Origin: Cellulophaga algicola DSM 14237
GTDB taxonomy: Bacteria > Bacteroidota > Bacteroidia > Flavobacteriales > Flavobacteriaceae
NCBI RefSeq assembly: GCF_000186265.1
Contig: NC_014934.1
Span: 4,526,001 to 4,590,000 of the forward strand
Direction: 5' to 3'
DNA: 64,000 nucleotides
Shown here: positions 1-9,414 of the stretch, one piece after another
Numbering within the stretch: position 1 is the stretch's first letter
How the letters are laid out: every line of letters starts with the position of its first letter
Translations under genes and position numbers: made by a program
The notes under the pieces: model-generated
Database searches by the model: none
What the model saw: only the letters and a program-made list of their open reading frames with translations
What the model was told of the DNA's origin: nothing

Positions 1-603
1 AAAAGCGTGTATATGTTTGTTCCGGGAGTCATGACCATTATCCTTATGCTCGTTTCTGCCATGATGACCTCTATTTCTATCACAAAAGAAAAAGAATTGG
101 GCACTATGGAAATATTATTAGTCTCCCCGATAAAACCAATTCAAGTCATTATAGGCAAGGTTTTTCCTTATATTTTTCTATCCATCATAAACGCTATTGT
201 CATTGTAGTCTTAAGTATTTTCATCTTTAATATGCCGGTACAAGGCAGCTTATTTCTGTTGGCTTTAGAGAGTATCCTTTTTATTGTGAGTGCTTTGGCA
301 TTGGGCATTTTAATTTCCACCATTTCTAAAACACAACAAACCGCCATGATGATTTCTCTAATGGGATTAATGCTACCCGTTATTTTACTCTCGGGTTTTA
401 TTTTCCCTATTTCAAGCATGCCGGTTCCCCTACAGGTCATTAGTTCTATTATTCCTGCCAAATGGTTTATTCTTATCATTAAAGGCATTATGCTAAAAGG
501 GGTAGGTTTAGAGTATTTATGGAAAGAAACCCTTACTTTATTAGGAATGACGGTGTTTTTCATAGCCTTGAGTGTCAAGAAATATAAAATTAGACTAGAG
601 TGA
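1..603 (+). CDS. ABC-2 type transporter permease, 3' part
   Basis: This is the C-terminal part of an ABC exporter membrane subunit; the reading frame is open to base 1, so the true start lies left of the window. About five hydrophobic helices are visible, and the cytoplasmic motif KEKELGTMEILLVSPI is the hallmark of ABC-2 permeases of the YbhS/YbhR/DrrB class. These permeases pair with an ATPase to export drugs, lipids or other hydrophobic compounds across the inner membrane. A second permease follows after 73 bases. Two consecutive ABC-2 permeases are typical of YbhFSR-like export operons whose HlyD-type protein and ATPase genes would lie upstream, outside this window. The substrate cannot be told from the sequence. 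Confidence 0.85.
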   Translation, partial: KSVYMFVPGVMTIILMLVSAMMTSISITKEKELGTMEILLVSPIKPIQVIIGKVFPYIFLSIINAIVIVVLSIFIFNMPVQGSLFLLALESILFIVSALALGILISTISKTQQTAMMISLMGLMLPVILLSGFIFPISSMPVPLQVISSIIPAKWFILIIKGIMLKGVGLEYLWKETLTLLGMTVFFIALSVKKYKIRLE

Positions 604-676
604 AACAGTACCTAGTGAAATAAAAAAATAGCAGTAGAACGCGAGTGTTAAAAACTAAAAAGAGATTCCCGGTTTC

Positions 677-1810
677 ATGGGAAATAATATGAAAATAATA
701 CTATACATCATACAAAAGGAGTTTAAGCAAATCTTTAGAAATAAAGGGATGCTGCCTATTATTTTTGTTTTACCCTTACTCCAATTAATCATTTTATCAA
801 ATGCTGCGACTTTTGAAATAAAAAACATCAAATTTGGAGCTATAGATCATGATCATACGGCTACTTCCAGAGCATTAATAGAAAAATTTAATGCCTCTAA
901 CTATTTTGATGTACTGACCAATTATCCTTCTCAAGAAAAAGCGAGTGCCGCCATGCTAAAGGGAGAAGTAAATGTGATTTTAGAAATACCAAGCTATTTT
1001 CAACGTGATTTACAAAAGGAAAAACACCACACTTTAGGGGTAACCATAAATGCTATTGATGGTGCAGCAGCGGGTGTAGAAAATGTGTATGCTACACAGA
1101 TTATTCAAAGTTTTAATCAACATCTAAAAGTTGATTTATTACAGCCCTCAGACCAACTTATAACCACAACACGTATAGAAACTATTCCTTTATTTTGGTA
1201 CAATGAAACCTTAAATTATAAAACCTTTATGGTACCTGGCATTTTAGTGCTATTGGTCACCATGATTACACTATTTCTTTCAGGAATGAATATTGTGCGC
1301 GAAAAAGAAATAGGCACCTTAGAACAGATTAATGTAACTCCCATTAAGAAAAGTCAGTTTATTATAGGCAAGCTCTTTCCTTTTTGGGTTATAGGAATGG
1401 GCTTACTGACTGTTGGACTTATAATTGCTAAAGGAATCTTTAATGTTCCTATGATAGGCAGCTTACCCCTCATGTATTTATATACAGGAGTCTATATTTT
1501 AGTGATATTAGGAATTGGATTGTTTATTTCAAATTTTACAGACACGCAACAACAAGCCATGTTTATCGCTTGGTTTTTTACCGTTATTTTTATATTGATG
1601 AGTGGCTTGTTTACGCCTATTGAAAGTATGCCAAAATGGGCACAGATGATGACGGCCTTTAACCCTATAAAATATTTTGTGGAAGTAATGCGGATGGTGA
1701 TGCTTAAAGGATCTGGTTTTATGGATATTCTTCCACAATTATTAAAAACCGTATTGTACGCTTTTATAATGAATGGCTTGGCGGTTTGGAGTTATAAAAA
1801 ATCGACATAA
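677..1810 (+). CDS. ABC-2 type transporter permease
   Basis: This is a full-length ABC exporter permease of 377 residues. It has one N-terminal membrane helix (about residues 20-40), a large extracytoplasmic loop (about 45-180), then five helices to the C-terminus, which is the ABC2_membrane_3 layout. The motif REKEIGTLEQINVTPI matches the equivalent motif of the preceding permease, so the two probably form a heterodimer driven by an ATPase encoded upstream. A second in-frame ATG lies at 689 and could be the true start. The gene ends 32 bases from a convergent gene, and I see no strong hairpin there. The export substrate is unknown. Confidence 0.85.
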   Translation: MGNNMKIILYIIQKEFKQIFRNKGMLPIIFVLPLLQLIILSNAATFEIKNIKFGAIDHDHTATSRALIEKFNASNYFDVLTNYPSQEKASAAMLKGEVNVILEIPSYFQRDLQKEKHHTLGVTINAIDGAAAGVENVYATQIIQSFNQHLKVDLLQPSDQLITTTRIETIPLFWYNETLNYKTFMVPGILVLLVTMITLFLSGMNIVREKEIGTLEQINVTPIKKSQFIIGKLFPFWVIGMGLLTVGLIIAKGIFNVPMIGSLPLMYLYTGVYILVILGIGLFISNFTDTQQQAMFIAWFFTVIFILMSGLFTPIESMPKWAQMMTAFNPIKYFVEVMRMVMLKGSGFMDILPQLLKTVLYAFIMNGLAVWSYKKST

Positions 1811-1842
1811 CTTGATCTTTTATAAACCCTGAGATTGTTCTC

Positions 1843-3078
1843 CTAGAAAACGTCGGCTTTAAATTGGATACTTACTTCCCCATTTACTAATCTATTTTCA
1901 TTATCAATACCACTAAAAGCACCATTTTGTATTTCACTTCCCGGTTTCAAAAAATAAGTTTTAAAATACATATGCACTTGATCAAAAGCGATAATCCCTG
2001 CGAAATCAAAACTAAAATGTACTACAGAACCTTTATTCAAAAGTTTTAAATTGTCCTTTTCAAAATAAACATTTTCCGTAAGCGGAATCATTTTATAATT
2101 ATTAGGCGAAATCTTAAATTTTAATCGTTCTACGCCTACGCCATCAATTATGAAGTTAAATTCATATGTACCTGTTAAGCTTTCGTAAATAGAAGCATAG
2201 GGACTATGATTAGAAATTTCTAAAAATTGAGTGGGTACGATACTCTTGTTTACTATCCGCTTATTCCTTACTTCCATGGCAATATAGGAGGGTATTTTTG
2301 GGTCTTTTACCCGCTCTTCCATATCCTCCTTAGAAGCACATTTTTCCCAAATTGCTTCCCCCGCTACGGTATTGGTATAATTATCAAAAGTACAGTAGGT
2401 GCCTATTAAAAATTTTAAGGAAGCAAGATCATTATGTCCTACATAATAAATTTCACTAGCTCCTTCTACCAATTTACCATCCAGTAGTGTCTTAGAGTTA
2501 ATATGTAAAGTATCTTCCCGACGAATAATGTTACCAAAATTATAATGGGTTTCAATACTCCCGTCTTCCTGAGGATACACATAAGTATGTTTAACTTTTT
2601 TCCAGTTATTGGAGATCACCGTTTCTCCTTTTAAAATTAAATTGTCTTCCCCAAAATAATAATTTACATAGTAGTAGGTTTGGTTTGCTGTAGCATCATA
2701 CAACAGATCAAGCTGTTTCTTTTCATTTACATCTCCTAAGGTATTCTTATTTAAAAAATGATCAATAGATTCATATCCAAGATATAATAAGACGATAGCT
2801 TTATAATACCTATTTAGTTTGATAACAGGTTTTCCTTTGTGATAATCTCTAACCTTATCATATAAATATTTACCATTAATAAAATCGCTCCCTATTTGCT
2901 CCAGATCACTCTTAAGGTTAGGGCTCTCTATATTGTAATTTCCGTAACCAAAAAACTGCATGGACTTAGGAAGTTCCTTTAATTTATGATTCTCTTTAAA
3001 TTTTGCATATAGCTCTTCTAATAATAGTTCAAAATATGCTGCAGTCAGTGGTAAAGCGTCAACTTCCTGTTTTTTCAT
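1843..3078 (-). CDS. Uncharacterised 411-residue protein
   Basis: I do not recognise this family. The protein has no signal peptide and no membrane helix, so it is probably cytoplasmic. Residues 1 to about 115 look alpha-helical and end in the phrase YLGYESIDHFL, which resembles small helical N-terminal modules seen in various Bacteroidota proteins. Residues from about 130 onwards look beta-rich, with many alternating hydrophobic and aromatic residues. The gene is divergent from the TonB-dependent receptor at 3212, sharing a 133-base AT-rich intergenic region, and convergent with the ABC permease. It could be a sensor or regulator of the receptor operon, but nothing in the sequence proves that. 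Confidence 0.75.
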   Translation of the reverse strand: MKKQEVDALPLTAAYFELLLEELYAKFKENHKLKELPKSMQFFGYGNYNIESPNLKSDLEQIGSDFINGKYLYDKVRDYHKGKPVIKLNRYYKAIVLLYLGYESIDHFLNKNTLGDVNEKKQLDLLYDATANQTYYYVNYYFGEDNLILKGETVISNNWKKVKHTYVYPQEDGSIETHYNFGNIIRREDTLHINSKTLLDGKLVEGASEIYYVGHNDLASLKFLIGTYCTFDNYTNTVAGEAIWEKCASKEDMEERVKDPKIPSYIAMEVRNKRIVNKSIVPTQFLEISNHSPYASIYESLTGTYEFNFIIDGVGVERLKFKISPNNYKMIPLTENVYFEKDNLKLLNKGSVVHFSFDFAGIIAFDQVHMYFKTYFLKPGSEIQNGAFSGIDNENRLVNGEVSIQFKADVF

Positions 3079-3211
3079 AAATTCCGATTTTCATACTAAA
3101 ATTATTAAATAATATTTTAATAACTATAAATAATCATAATTAATAGTTGAAGATTAAATTTATAACACATAAAACTAACCAAAGCGAAATTATTTCTAAA
3201 AACTGAGGACT

Positions 3212-5569
3212 ATGAGAAATGTACTATTTACCCTATTATTACTACCCCTATTAAGCTTGGGGCAACGTACAACGATAAGTGGCGTTGTAACAGACGGCAG
3301 TGATGTCTTGCCAGGCGTTAATATTTTAGAAAAAGGAACCACCAATGGGGTGACTACCGACTTTAATGGAAATTTTCAAATTTCTGTAGCTTCGGGAGCT
3401 GTATTAAACTTCTCTTATATTGGTTTTAAAAATCAAGAAGTAAATACTACAGACAAAACTGTTCTTAGTATTGCCATGGAAGAAGATGCAAAAGCATTGG
3501 ATGAGGTTGTTGTCCAAGGGTTTACAGGCGTTGTTGGTAGGGCCCGGAAACGTACAGAATCAATACAGTCTATCCCAGAATCTGTAACTGCATTAAACAG
3601 TGAGGGCATTGAGAAAAATGGAATAAATAATGTTACCAATTTTGCAAAATTAGTACCGAACCTAAAATTAAACAGTTCACAAGCTGCAGGGATTAACTTC
3701 TTAACCATAAGAGGTATTCCTCAAATACGAAATGCAGATGCGCCTGTGGCTTTTGTTATAGATGGTGTTACCATTCCAGATCCAAGTTTATTAAATCAAG
3801 AATTGTTTGATTTGGCTTTGATAGAAGTAGTGAAAGGTCCTCAAGGGGCACTTTATGGTAAAAATGCCATTGGAGGTGCCATTAACATTTACTCTAAAGA
3901 ACCTGTAAATACGAACAAAAACAATTTAACCTTAGGCTATGGAAATGCCAATGCTTTATTAACCCAATTTGTTTCTTCCGGGGCTATCAAAAAAGATAAA
4001 GTATTTTACCGCCTATCTACACAATTTAAAAATTTTGACGGTTTATTAACCAATGAATATAACAATGAAAAAGTAGATTTCTCTAGAGAATTCAATGTTC
4101 GTGGTCAGATTATCGCTAGAATTGCTGACAATTTCAAAGCCAGTGCTACACTACAATTTATTGATGTAAGTGGCGGCGCCGCATACTACTCCGTAAACCC
4201 TACAGGAAATATCTTTGTAGATGGCGCTCCTGGAGGAACACTTTCTCCAAACCCAGAAGACGGCAATAATGTTATCAACCATGATGAACCTGGAAAATCG
4301 GATATCAACAATGCCTTTGGAAGCCTTTCTTTAGAATATACTCCTGGTAAAGTGAAAATGCAAAGTATTACTTCCTACAACTATGTTGATCGTTCTTTGA
4401 GTGGTGATTTGGACTTTATTCCTTTTGATGATTTTACACAAGGCGAGACCGCTGAAACCAGAACGTTTAATCAAGAACTACGTTTTAATAATGTCGCTTC
4501 TGAAGGAAAAATTAATTGGAGTGCTGGTGGTTTTTATCAAGATATAGAAAAGCCTTTCTTTCAAGATGGCTTGAGTAGTGATTTTGATTTAAATGAATTG
4601 TTTTATGGTGTAGCTGCAGATGTTATCAACACAACAAAAACCTATGCCCTATTTGGTTTTATAGATTATAAGTTAACGGACAAGCTTACTGCTTCGGCAG
4701 GCTTCCGATACGATAATGATACTTTCAAGCAAGAAGATCATTTATCTGGTGATACTTTTGAGCGTTCTAATAATATTGTACAACCTAAGGCTTCTATATC
4801 GTACCAAGCTACCGAGAATGTTTTGGTCTATACTAATTACGGAAGAGGATATCGAACAGGTGGATTTAACCCTGCAGTGACCGATCGTTTTAACAGAGAT
4901 TATGAAGATGAATTGACGGATAATTTTGAACTAGGTTTCAAATCTTCTATGTGGAACAACCGATTTATTTTAAATGGATCTGCTTTTTACACAGATTTCT
5001 CTAACCAACAACAGTATATCTTTGACCTGGACACCTTTTTTCCAGGAAACTACAATTATGATAAGAGTAGAATTATTGGTTTTGAATTTGATGCAAAACT
5101 TAGATTGTCTAAGTACTTAGATTTATTAGCTAATTATGGTTTTGTAGATTCTGAAATTACAGAAGGTGGTACTACCGGTGGTGTTGATGGTACTGCAACA
5201 GATCTTAATGCCTTTAATGGTAAAAAGACCCCTTTTGTTCCTCAAAACAACTTCAATATAGGTTTAGAATCTAGTTTTGCTTTGACCGAAAAAATAAATT
5301 TTGACGGTAGTATTAATCTAAATAGCACAGGAAAAACCTACTGGGATGAAAATAACTCAGATGCATTTACAACAAATGCCTACCAATTACTAGATGCACG
5401 TGCTTCTATTTCTTTTGACAACCTAAAATTTACCATCTGGGGAAATAACATTTTAGACAAACAATACTACACGGAATATGTTCCTGGATCATTGTTTGGT
5501 GGTTTTGATGACTTTGGTTGGAGAGGCAGACCAGCAACATACGGTGCTTCAGTTTCAATCAATTTCTAA
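3212..5569 (+). CDS. TonB-dependent outer-membrane receptor
   Basis: This is an outer-membrane active transporter of 785 residues. A short signal peptide (about 1-17) precedes a carboxypeptidase-regulatory-like beta domain (about 20-95), a plug domain (about 105-225, with VKGPQGALYGKNAIGG) and a 22-strand barrel that ends in a terminal Phe. It resembles siderophore/CirA-type receptors rather than SusC, and there is no SusD partner. It is the first gene of a co-directional set with a metallohydrolase-like enzyme, two NCS1 permeases and a dipeptidase. The cargo is therefore more likely a small nitrogenous molecule or peptide than a polysaccharide or ferric siderophore. That substrate class is inference from neighbours. 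Confidence 0.93.
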   Translation: MRNVLFTLLLLPLLSLGQRTTISGVVTDGSDVLPGVNILEKGTTNGVTTDFNGNFQISVASGAVLNFSYIGFKNQEVNTTDKTVLSIAMEEDAKALDEVVVQGFTGVVGRARKRTESIQSIPESVTALNSEGIEKNGINNVTNFAKLVPNLKLNSSQAAGINFLTIRGIPQIRNADAPVAFVIDGVTIPDPSLLNQELFDLALIEVVKGPQGALYGKNAIGGAINIYSKEPVNTNKNNLTLGYGNANALLTQFVSSGAIKKDKVFYRLSTQFKNFDGLLTNEYNNEKVDFSREFNVRGQIIARIADNFKASATLQFIDVSGGAAYYSVNPTGNIFVDGAPGGTLSPNPEDGNNVINHDEPGKSDINNAFGSLSLEYTPGKVKMQSITSYNYVDRSLSGDLDFIPFDDFTQGETAETRTFNQELRFNNVASEGKINWSAGGFYQDIEKPFFQDGLSSDFDLNELFYGVAADVINTTKTYALFGFIDYKLTDKLTASAGFRYDNDTFKQEDHLSGDTFERSNNIVQPKASISYQATENVLVYTNYGRGYRTGGFNPAVTDRFNRDYEDELTDNFELGFKSSMWNNRFILNGSAFYTDFSNQQQYIFDLDTFFPGNYNYDKSRIIGFEFDAKLRLSKYLDLLANYGFVDSEITEGGTTGGVDGTATDLNAFNGKKTPFVPQNNFNIGLESSFALTEKINFDGSINLNSTGKTYWDENNSDAFTTNAYQLLDARASISFDNLKFTIWGNNILDKQYYTEYVPGSLFGGFDDFGWRGRPATYGASVSINF

Positions 5570-5638
5570 TAATCTTTAAAGTAAAAAGAAGGTACCCTTA
5601 AAAATAATACTACTTACTTTTTTAATAACACAAATACT

Positions 5639-6694
5639 ATGAGCACTAATACAAATTTAGACTGCACCTTGGTTGCCAAGGTAATTATACAAGATATGTT
5701 TAAGGTAAAAGCGGGGGAATCTGTTGCCATTACGGCCGATTCTGGATCTGATCCTGAACTCATGCAAGCCTTTACAGACGCTGCTTCTGAAGTTGGCGGA
5801 TTGCCACTACTGATTTGGACGCCAAAAGCAAAAGAAGACGGACAAGCAGGAGTCAAAGATTGGCCAGCGGCTGCATTGACTGCCACTTTGAGCAATGTAG
5901 ATGTTTGGTTGGAATGTAATTCTACCGTTCTTTTATATTCTGATATTTGGGAAAATGCTTTTAAAAATAATAAAAAATTACGTTATTTAATCATTGCCGA
6001 TTCTAGCGTACAATCCTTAAAAAGAACTTTTACAGGGTATAGCGTACCTGATTTAGGTAAAATGCTCAACAAGGTAAAAGATATGATTCTTGATTGCAAA
6101 ACCATACGTATAACTAGTGCCAACGGTACGGATGTTTCGTATGATATTAATCTAGATTATTCCTTTGATATTGATGATGGTGATTTTTCAATGCCTAAAT
6201 TTGGGACTGCTCCCGGATATGTAAATATCGTACCCAAAATAGGAAGTATGAACGGGACCATTGTTTTTGATTTATTACAACATACCGATATCTATGGAAA
6301 TGATAATAGCGTAGCATTTACAATGAAAGACAGCATTATCGTTGATGTGAAAGGCACAGAAAAAGAAGCGGAAAAGTTTAAAAAATATTTAGCTTCTTTC
6401 GATGACCCTAACATGTATAAAATATCTCATAATATGTTTGGGATTAACCCTAGTGTACGAAAAATGTGTGGAGAAATTGTTGAAGATGAACGTGTATGGG
6501 GTGGTGTAGATTTTGGTTTTGGACATACCAGTCCTATGGATATGCCACCACTAGGGCAAGTCGCTAAATCTCATTTTGATGGGATTGTAAATAAAGTAAA
6601 TATCTACCTAGATGATATACAAATAGTAGAAGATGGTGTGTACACCCACCCAACTCTGAAGCCCTTGGCTGAAAAACTAATAGGAACATATTAA
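5639..6694 (+). CDS. M29 aminopeptidase / NicX-like metalloenzyme
   Basis: This 351-residue cytoplasmic protein resembles the family that joins M29 aminopeptidases (aminopeptidase T) and the related 2,5-dihydroxypyridine 5,6-dioxygenase NicX. The C-terminal metal-site region is visible: an acidic stretch (GEIVEDERVWGG), His296 in GFGHTSP, and the HxD pair His312/Asp314 in KSHFDG. HxD is shared by both branches, so the sequence alone does not say whether this is a peptidase or a ring-opening dioxygenase. The M29 acidic and Tyr ligands are not all obvious to me. The stop codon overlaps the next ATG by one base, so it is co-translated with the NCS1 permease, consistent with acting on a substrate that the permease imports. 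Confidence 0.75.
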   Translation: MSTNTNLDCTLVAKVIIQDMFKVKAGESVAITADSGSDPELMQAFTDAASEVGGLPLLIWTPKAKEDGQAGVKDWPAAALTATLSNVDVWLECNSTVLLYSDIWENAFKNNKKLRYLIIADSSVQSLKRTFTGYSVPDLGKMLNKVKDMILDCKTIRITSANGTDVSYDINLDYSFDIDDGDFSMPKFGTAPGYVNIVPKIGSMNGTIVFDLLQHTDIYGNDNSVAFTMKDSIIVDVKGTEKEAEKFKKYLASFDDPNMYKISHNMFGINPSVRKMCGEIVEDERVWGGVDFGFGHTSPMDMPPLGQVAKSHFDGIVNKVNIYLDDIQIVEDGVYTHPTLKPLAEKLIGTY

Positions 6695-7962
6695 TGCTAG
6701 ATAAAGAAGCACCGATTATCGATGATTATTCAAGAACTAAAGTTCCTGAAGATAAAACAGTCAACGGCATTCGTATTGCTTCTATTATCGTCGGTATTGG
6801 CGTAACATTACCCGTTTTTTTTGTTGGTTCAGAAGTTACTCAGGCCCTAGGGCTAGAAAAAGCCTTTTGGGTCTTTATGAGCGTTTGCATCGTGCTAAGT
6901 ATTCTTTGCACGGTGACCGCTATTATTGGGAACAGAACCCGTTTATCTACCTATATGCTCCTTCATTTTTCCTTTGGAAAAAAAGGAGCTTTACTCATCA
7001 ACTTGCTCGTTGCCATTACACTCTTAGGTTGGTATGCGGTGACCGTTGAAATATTTGGGCAAGCATTAACAGATGCATTTGCGCAACTTTTTAATGTGTC
7101 TTTTCCTGTTTGGATCGGTATCATATTAGGTAGCATTTTAATGACTTTGACCTCCATTTATGGGTTTCGGATTATTGAACGTTTCTCATCTATTGCAGTA
7201 CCATTAATGCTTTTGTTTGTAGTTTATGTACTTTATATCACTACTTCCCAGAATAGCATACATACCCTTTTGCAAATTTCCGGTAATGCTTCTATGACAA
7301 CTACGCAAGCCATTTCAGCAGTAGTGGGTATGGTGATTTTAACGCCTGTATTGATGCCAGATTATTCCCGATTTGCTAAAACAGATAAGGATAGTTTAAT
7401 TTCAATTTTAGGGCTGACTATCGGTTTCCCTCTAGTACTCTTAGCAGGTGGAATACCAAGCCTTATTACAGGAGAAATAGACATCATGAAAATTATGATA
7501 GGCCTAAGCTTGACGATTCCTGCCTTGTGTATCCTTATATTTTCAACTTGGACAACGAACACCGCAAATTTATACTCTACACAACTTACCTTATCTACGG
7601 TATTTACTAAAACAAAAGATGCTAAATTGGGTATCGCAGCAAGTAGCATTGGAACCCTATTGGCTCTTTTTGGTGTTGCCACTCATTTTATTGATTTTCT
7701 AAATATTTCTAGCATATTCATCCCTCCTGTTTCTGCTATTTTTATTGCTGACTTTTTCTTCGTAAAAAAACAACAGTATGAGTTAGCACGTTTTAATGAA
7801 TTACCCCAGTTGGATACTTCTGCATTAGTTAGTTGGATTATTGCTTGTATTGTAGCCTACTTAGGAGCTTTTGATTATATTACCTTAACCTCTATATCAT
7901 TTTTCGACTCTTTTATTGTCGCCTTTACCTTATATCTAATTTTAAAGAAAATACGTAACTAA
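6694..7962 (+). CDS. NCS1-family permease (cytosine/purine/hydantoin type)
   Basis: This 422-residue membrane protein has about twelve hydrophobic helices and the early segment RIASIIVGIGVTLPVFFVGSEV typical of NCS1 (PF02133) cation symporters such as CodB. NCS1 members import nucleobases, hydantoins, allantoin, thiamine, pyridoxine and related N-heterocycles. The gene starts inside the stop codon of the M29/NicX-like gene, and its own stop directly abuts the PepD start, showing strong translational coupling. A paralogue lies two genes downstream. Two NCS1 carriers in one operon suggest either two related substrates or an import/export pair; this is inference. Confidence 0.88.
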   Translation: MLDKEAPIIDDYSRTKVPEDKTVNGIRIASIIVGIGVTLPVFFVGSEVTQALGLEKAFWVFMSVCIVLSILCTVTAIIGNRTRLSTYMLLHFSFGKKGALLINLLVAITLLGWYAVTVEIFGQALTDAFAQLFNVSFPVWIGIILGSILMTLTSIYGFRIIERFSSIAVPLMLLFVVYVLYITTSQNSIHTLLQISGNASMTTTQAISAVVGMVILTPVLMPDYSRFAKTDKDSLISILGLTIGFPLVLLAGGIPSLITGEIDIMKIMIGLSLTIPALCILIFSTWTTNTANLYSTQLTLSTVFTKTKDAKLGIAASSIGTLLALFGVATHFIDFLNISSIFIPPVSAIFIADFFFVKKQQYELARFNELPQLDTSALVSWIIACIVAYLGAFDYITLTSISFFDSFIVAFTLYLILKKIRN

Positions 7963-9408
7963 ATGTCTATTACTAATTTAGAACCTAAAGCTATTTGGCA
8001 GCATTTTGAAGCCATAAATGCCATACCAAGAGCATCTACCAAAGAAGAGGAAATCACTCAATTTATGATTGCTTTCGGCACCTCTCTAAACCTAGAGACC
8101 TCTGTTGATGCTATCGGAAATGTGATCATCCGAAAACCAGGTAGTCCTGGCAAGGAAAACCACAGAACTATCGTACTTCAAGGACATACAGATATGGTGC
8201 ATCAAAAAGAACCCAATTCTAGCTTTAACTTTGACACGCAAGGGATTAAAATGTTCATTGATGGGGATTGGGTCAAAGCAAAGGAAACCACATTAGGTGC
8301 TGATAACGGTATTGGCGTTGCAGCAATTATGGCTGTATTGTCTTCCAAAGATTTAGAACACCCTCCTATTGAAGCTTTATTTACAGTAGATGAAGAAATG
8401 GGTATGACTGGCGCTATGGCTTTGACTAAAGAGCAACTAAAAGGAACCATGCTCTTGAATTTAGATTCAGAAGAAGACGATATCATTACCATTGGCTGTG
8501 CAGGTGGTGTTGATGTACTTATAGATGGCACCTACGATTTAGAACTTTTGGATGCTAAAAAGTATAGCTTATTTGAAATTAAACTCAGTGGATTGGCAGG
8601 AGGACACTCTGGTGTAGAAATACACTTAAACCAGGCAAATGCAATTATTGTATTGGCGGAGTGCTTAGCCCAATTAGCCTTAAAAACAGGGTGTAGCATT
8701 CATAGTTTAAATGTAGGTACCTTAACCAATGTAATTCCTAGAAATGGGTGGGCCATAGTAGCCGTTGAAAAAGACAAGCAAGAAGTATTTTCACAAACGT
8801 TTATAGACATTTCAACGCAGCTTAAAGAGAAATATAGTGCCACAGACCCAAGTCTAAAATTGGAGTATGTAAAAACAAAAAATACTACAGGAGTTCTAGA
8901 TACTAAAACTCAAAATAAGTTACTAAAGGCTATTTTGACTATCCCGAATGGCGTGTACTCCATGACTAAAGGTATTGCGGACTTAGTACAAACCTCCAAC
9001 AACATCGCTATCTTCCATATTGGTGAAAGCAAGTTTCATGCGGCCTGTCACACCCGAAGTTCTGTTGATCAAGAGCGGAATGAACTCGCTAATAAAATAA
9101 AAGAGTGCTTTGCCTTTGCCGAAGTCAAGGAGGTTGGTCCCTATCCAGGTTGGGAGCCTAATCCTAAAAGTGAATTATTAGGTCTCACCAAAAAGTGCTA
9201 TGAAGAATTAAATGGAGCCTTGCCTATTGTAAAATCTATCCACGCTGGATTGGAATGTGGTATTTTATCAGGTACTTTCCCTACCATGCAAATGGTTTCA
9301 TTTGGTCCAAATATCCTTGGAGCTCATTCACCAGAAGAACGTTTACAAATAAGTTCTACTCAGAAATTCTGGAAACTATTGACCACACTTCTTAAGCAAC
9401 TAGAATAA
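7963..9408 (+). CDS. pepD: Aminoacyl-histidine dipeptidase (PepD-like, M20C)
   Basis: This is a cytoplasmic zinc dipeptidase of 481 residues, the usual length of PepD. M20 metal and catalytic residues are visible: His75 and Asp77 in GHTDMVHQ, Asp114 in LGADNGIG, Glu144/Glu145 in DEEMGMTG, the dimerisation-lid motif GLAGGHSGVE, and a late metal-site His in SIHAGLECGIL. PepD cleaves Xaa-His dipeptides such as carnosine, and other dipeptides more weakly. It abuts the upstream permease gene without a gap and is followed after six bases by a second NCS1 permease. In this operon it probably hydrolyses an imported peptide-like substrate or a product of the M29/NicX-like enzyme. Confidence 0.9.
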   Translation: MSITNLEPKAIWQHFEAINAIPRASTKEEEITQFMIAFGTSLNLETSVDAIGNVIIRKPGSPGKENHRTIVLQGHTDMVHQKEPNSSFNFDTQGIKMFIDGDWVKAKETTLGADNGIGVAAIMAVLSSKDLEHPPIEALFTVDEEMGMTGAMALTKEQLKGTMLLNLDSEEDDIITIGCAGGVDVLIDGTYDLELLDAKKYSLFEIKLSGLAGGHSGVEIHLNQANAIIVLAECLAQLALKTGCSIHSLNVGTLTNVIPRNGWAIVAVEKDKQEVFSQTFIDISTQLKEKYSATDPSLKLEYVKTKNTTGVLDTKTQNKLLKAILTIPNGVYSMTKGIADLVQTSNNIAIFHIGESKFHAACHTRSSVDQERNELANKIKECFAFAEVKEVGPYPGWEPNPKSELLGLTKKCYEELNGALPIVKSIHAGLECGILSGTFPTMQMVSFGPNILGAHSPEERLQISSTQKFWKLLTTLLKQLE

Positions 9409-9414
9409 CCAATT

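Noticed and set aside
3212-5569. SusC-type glycan receptor
   Set aside because: There is no SusD gene next to it, the protein is shorter than usual SusC proteins, and the partners are nitrogen-compound genes.
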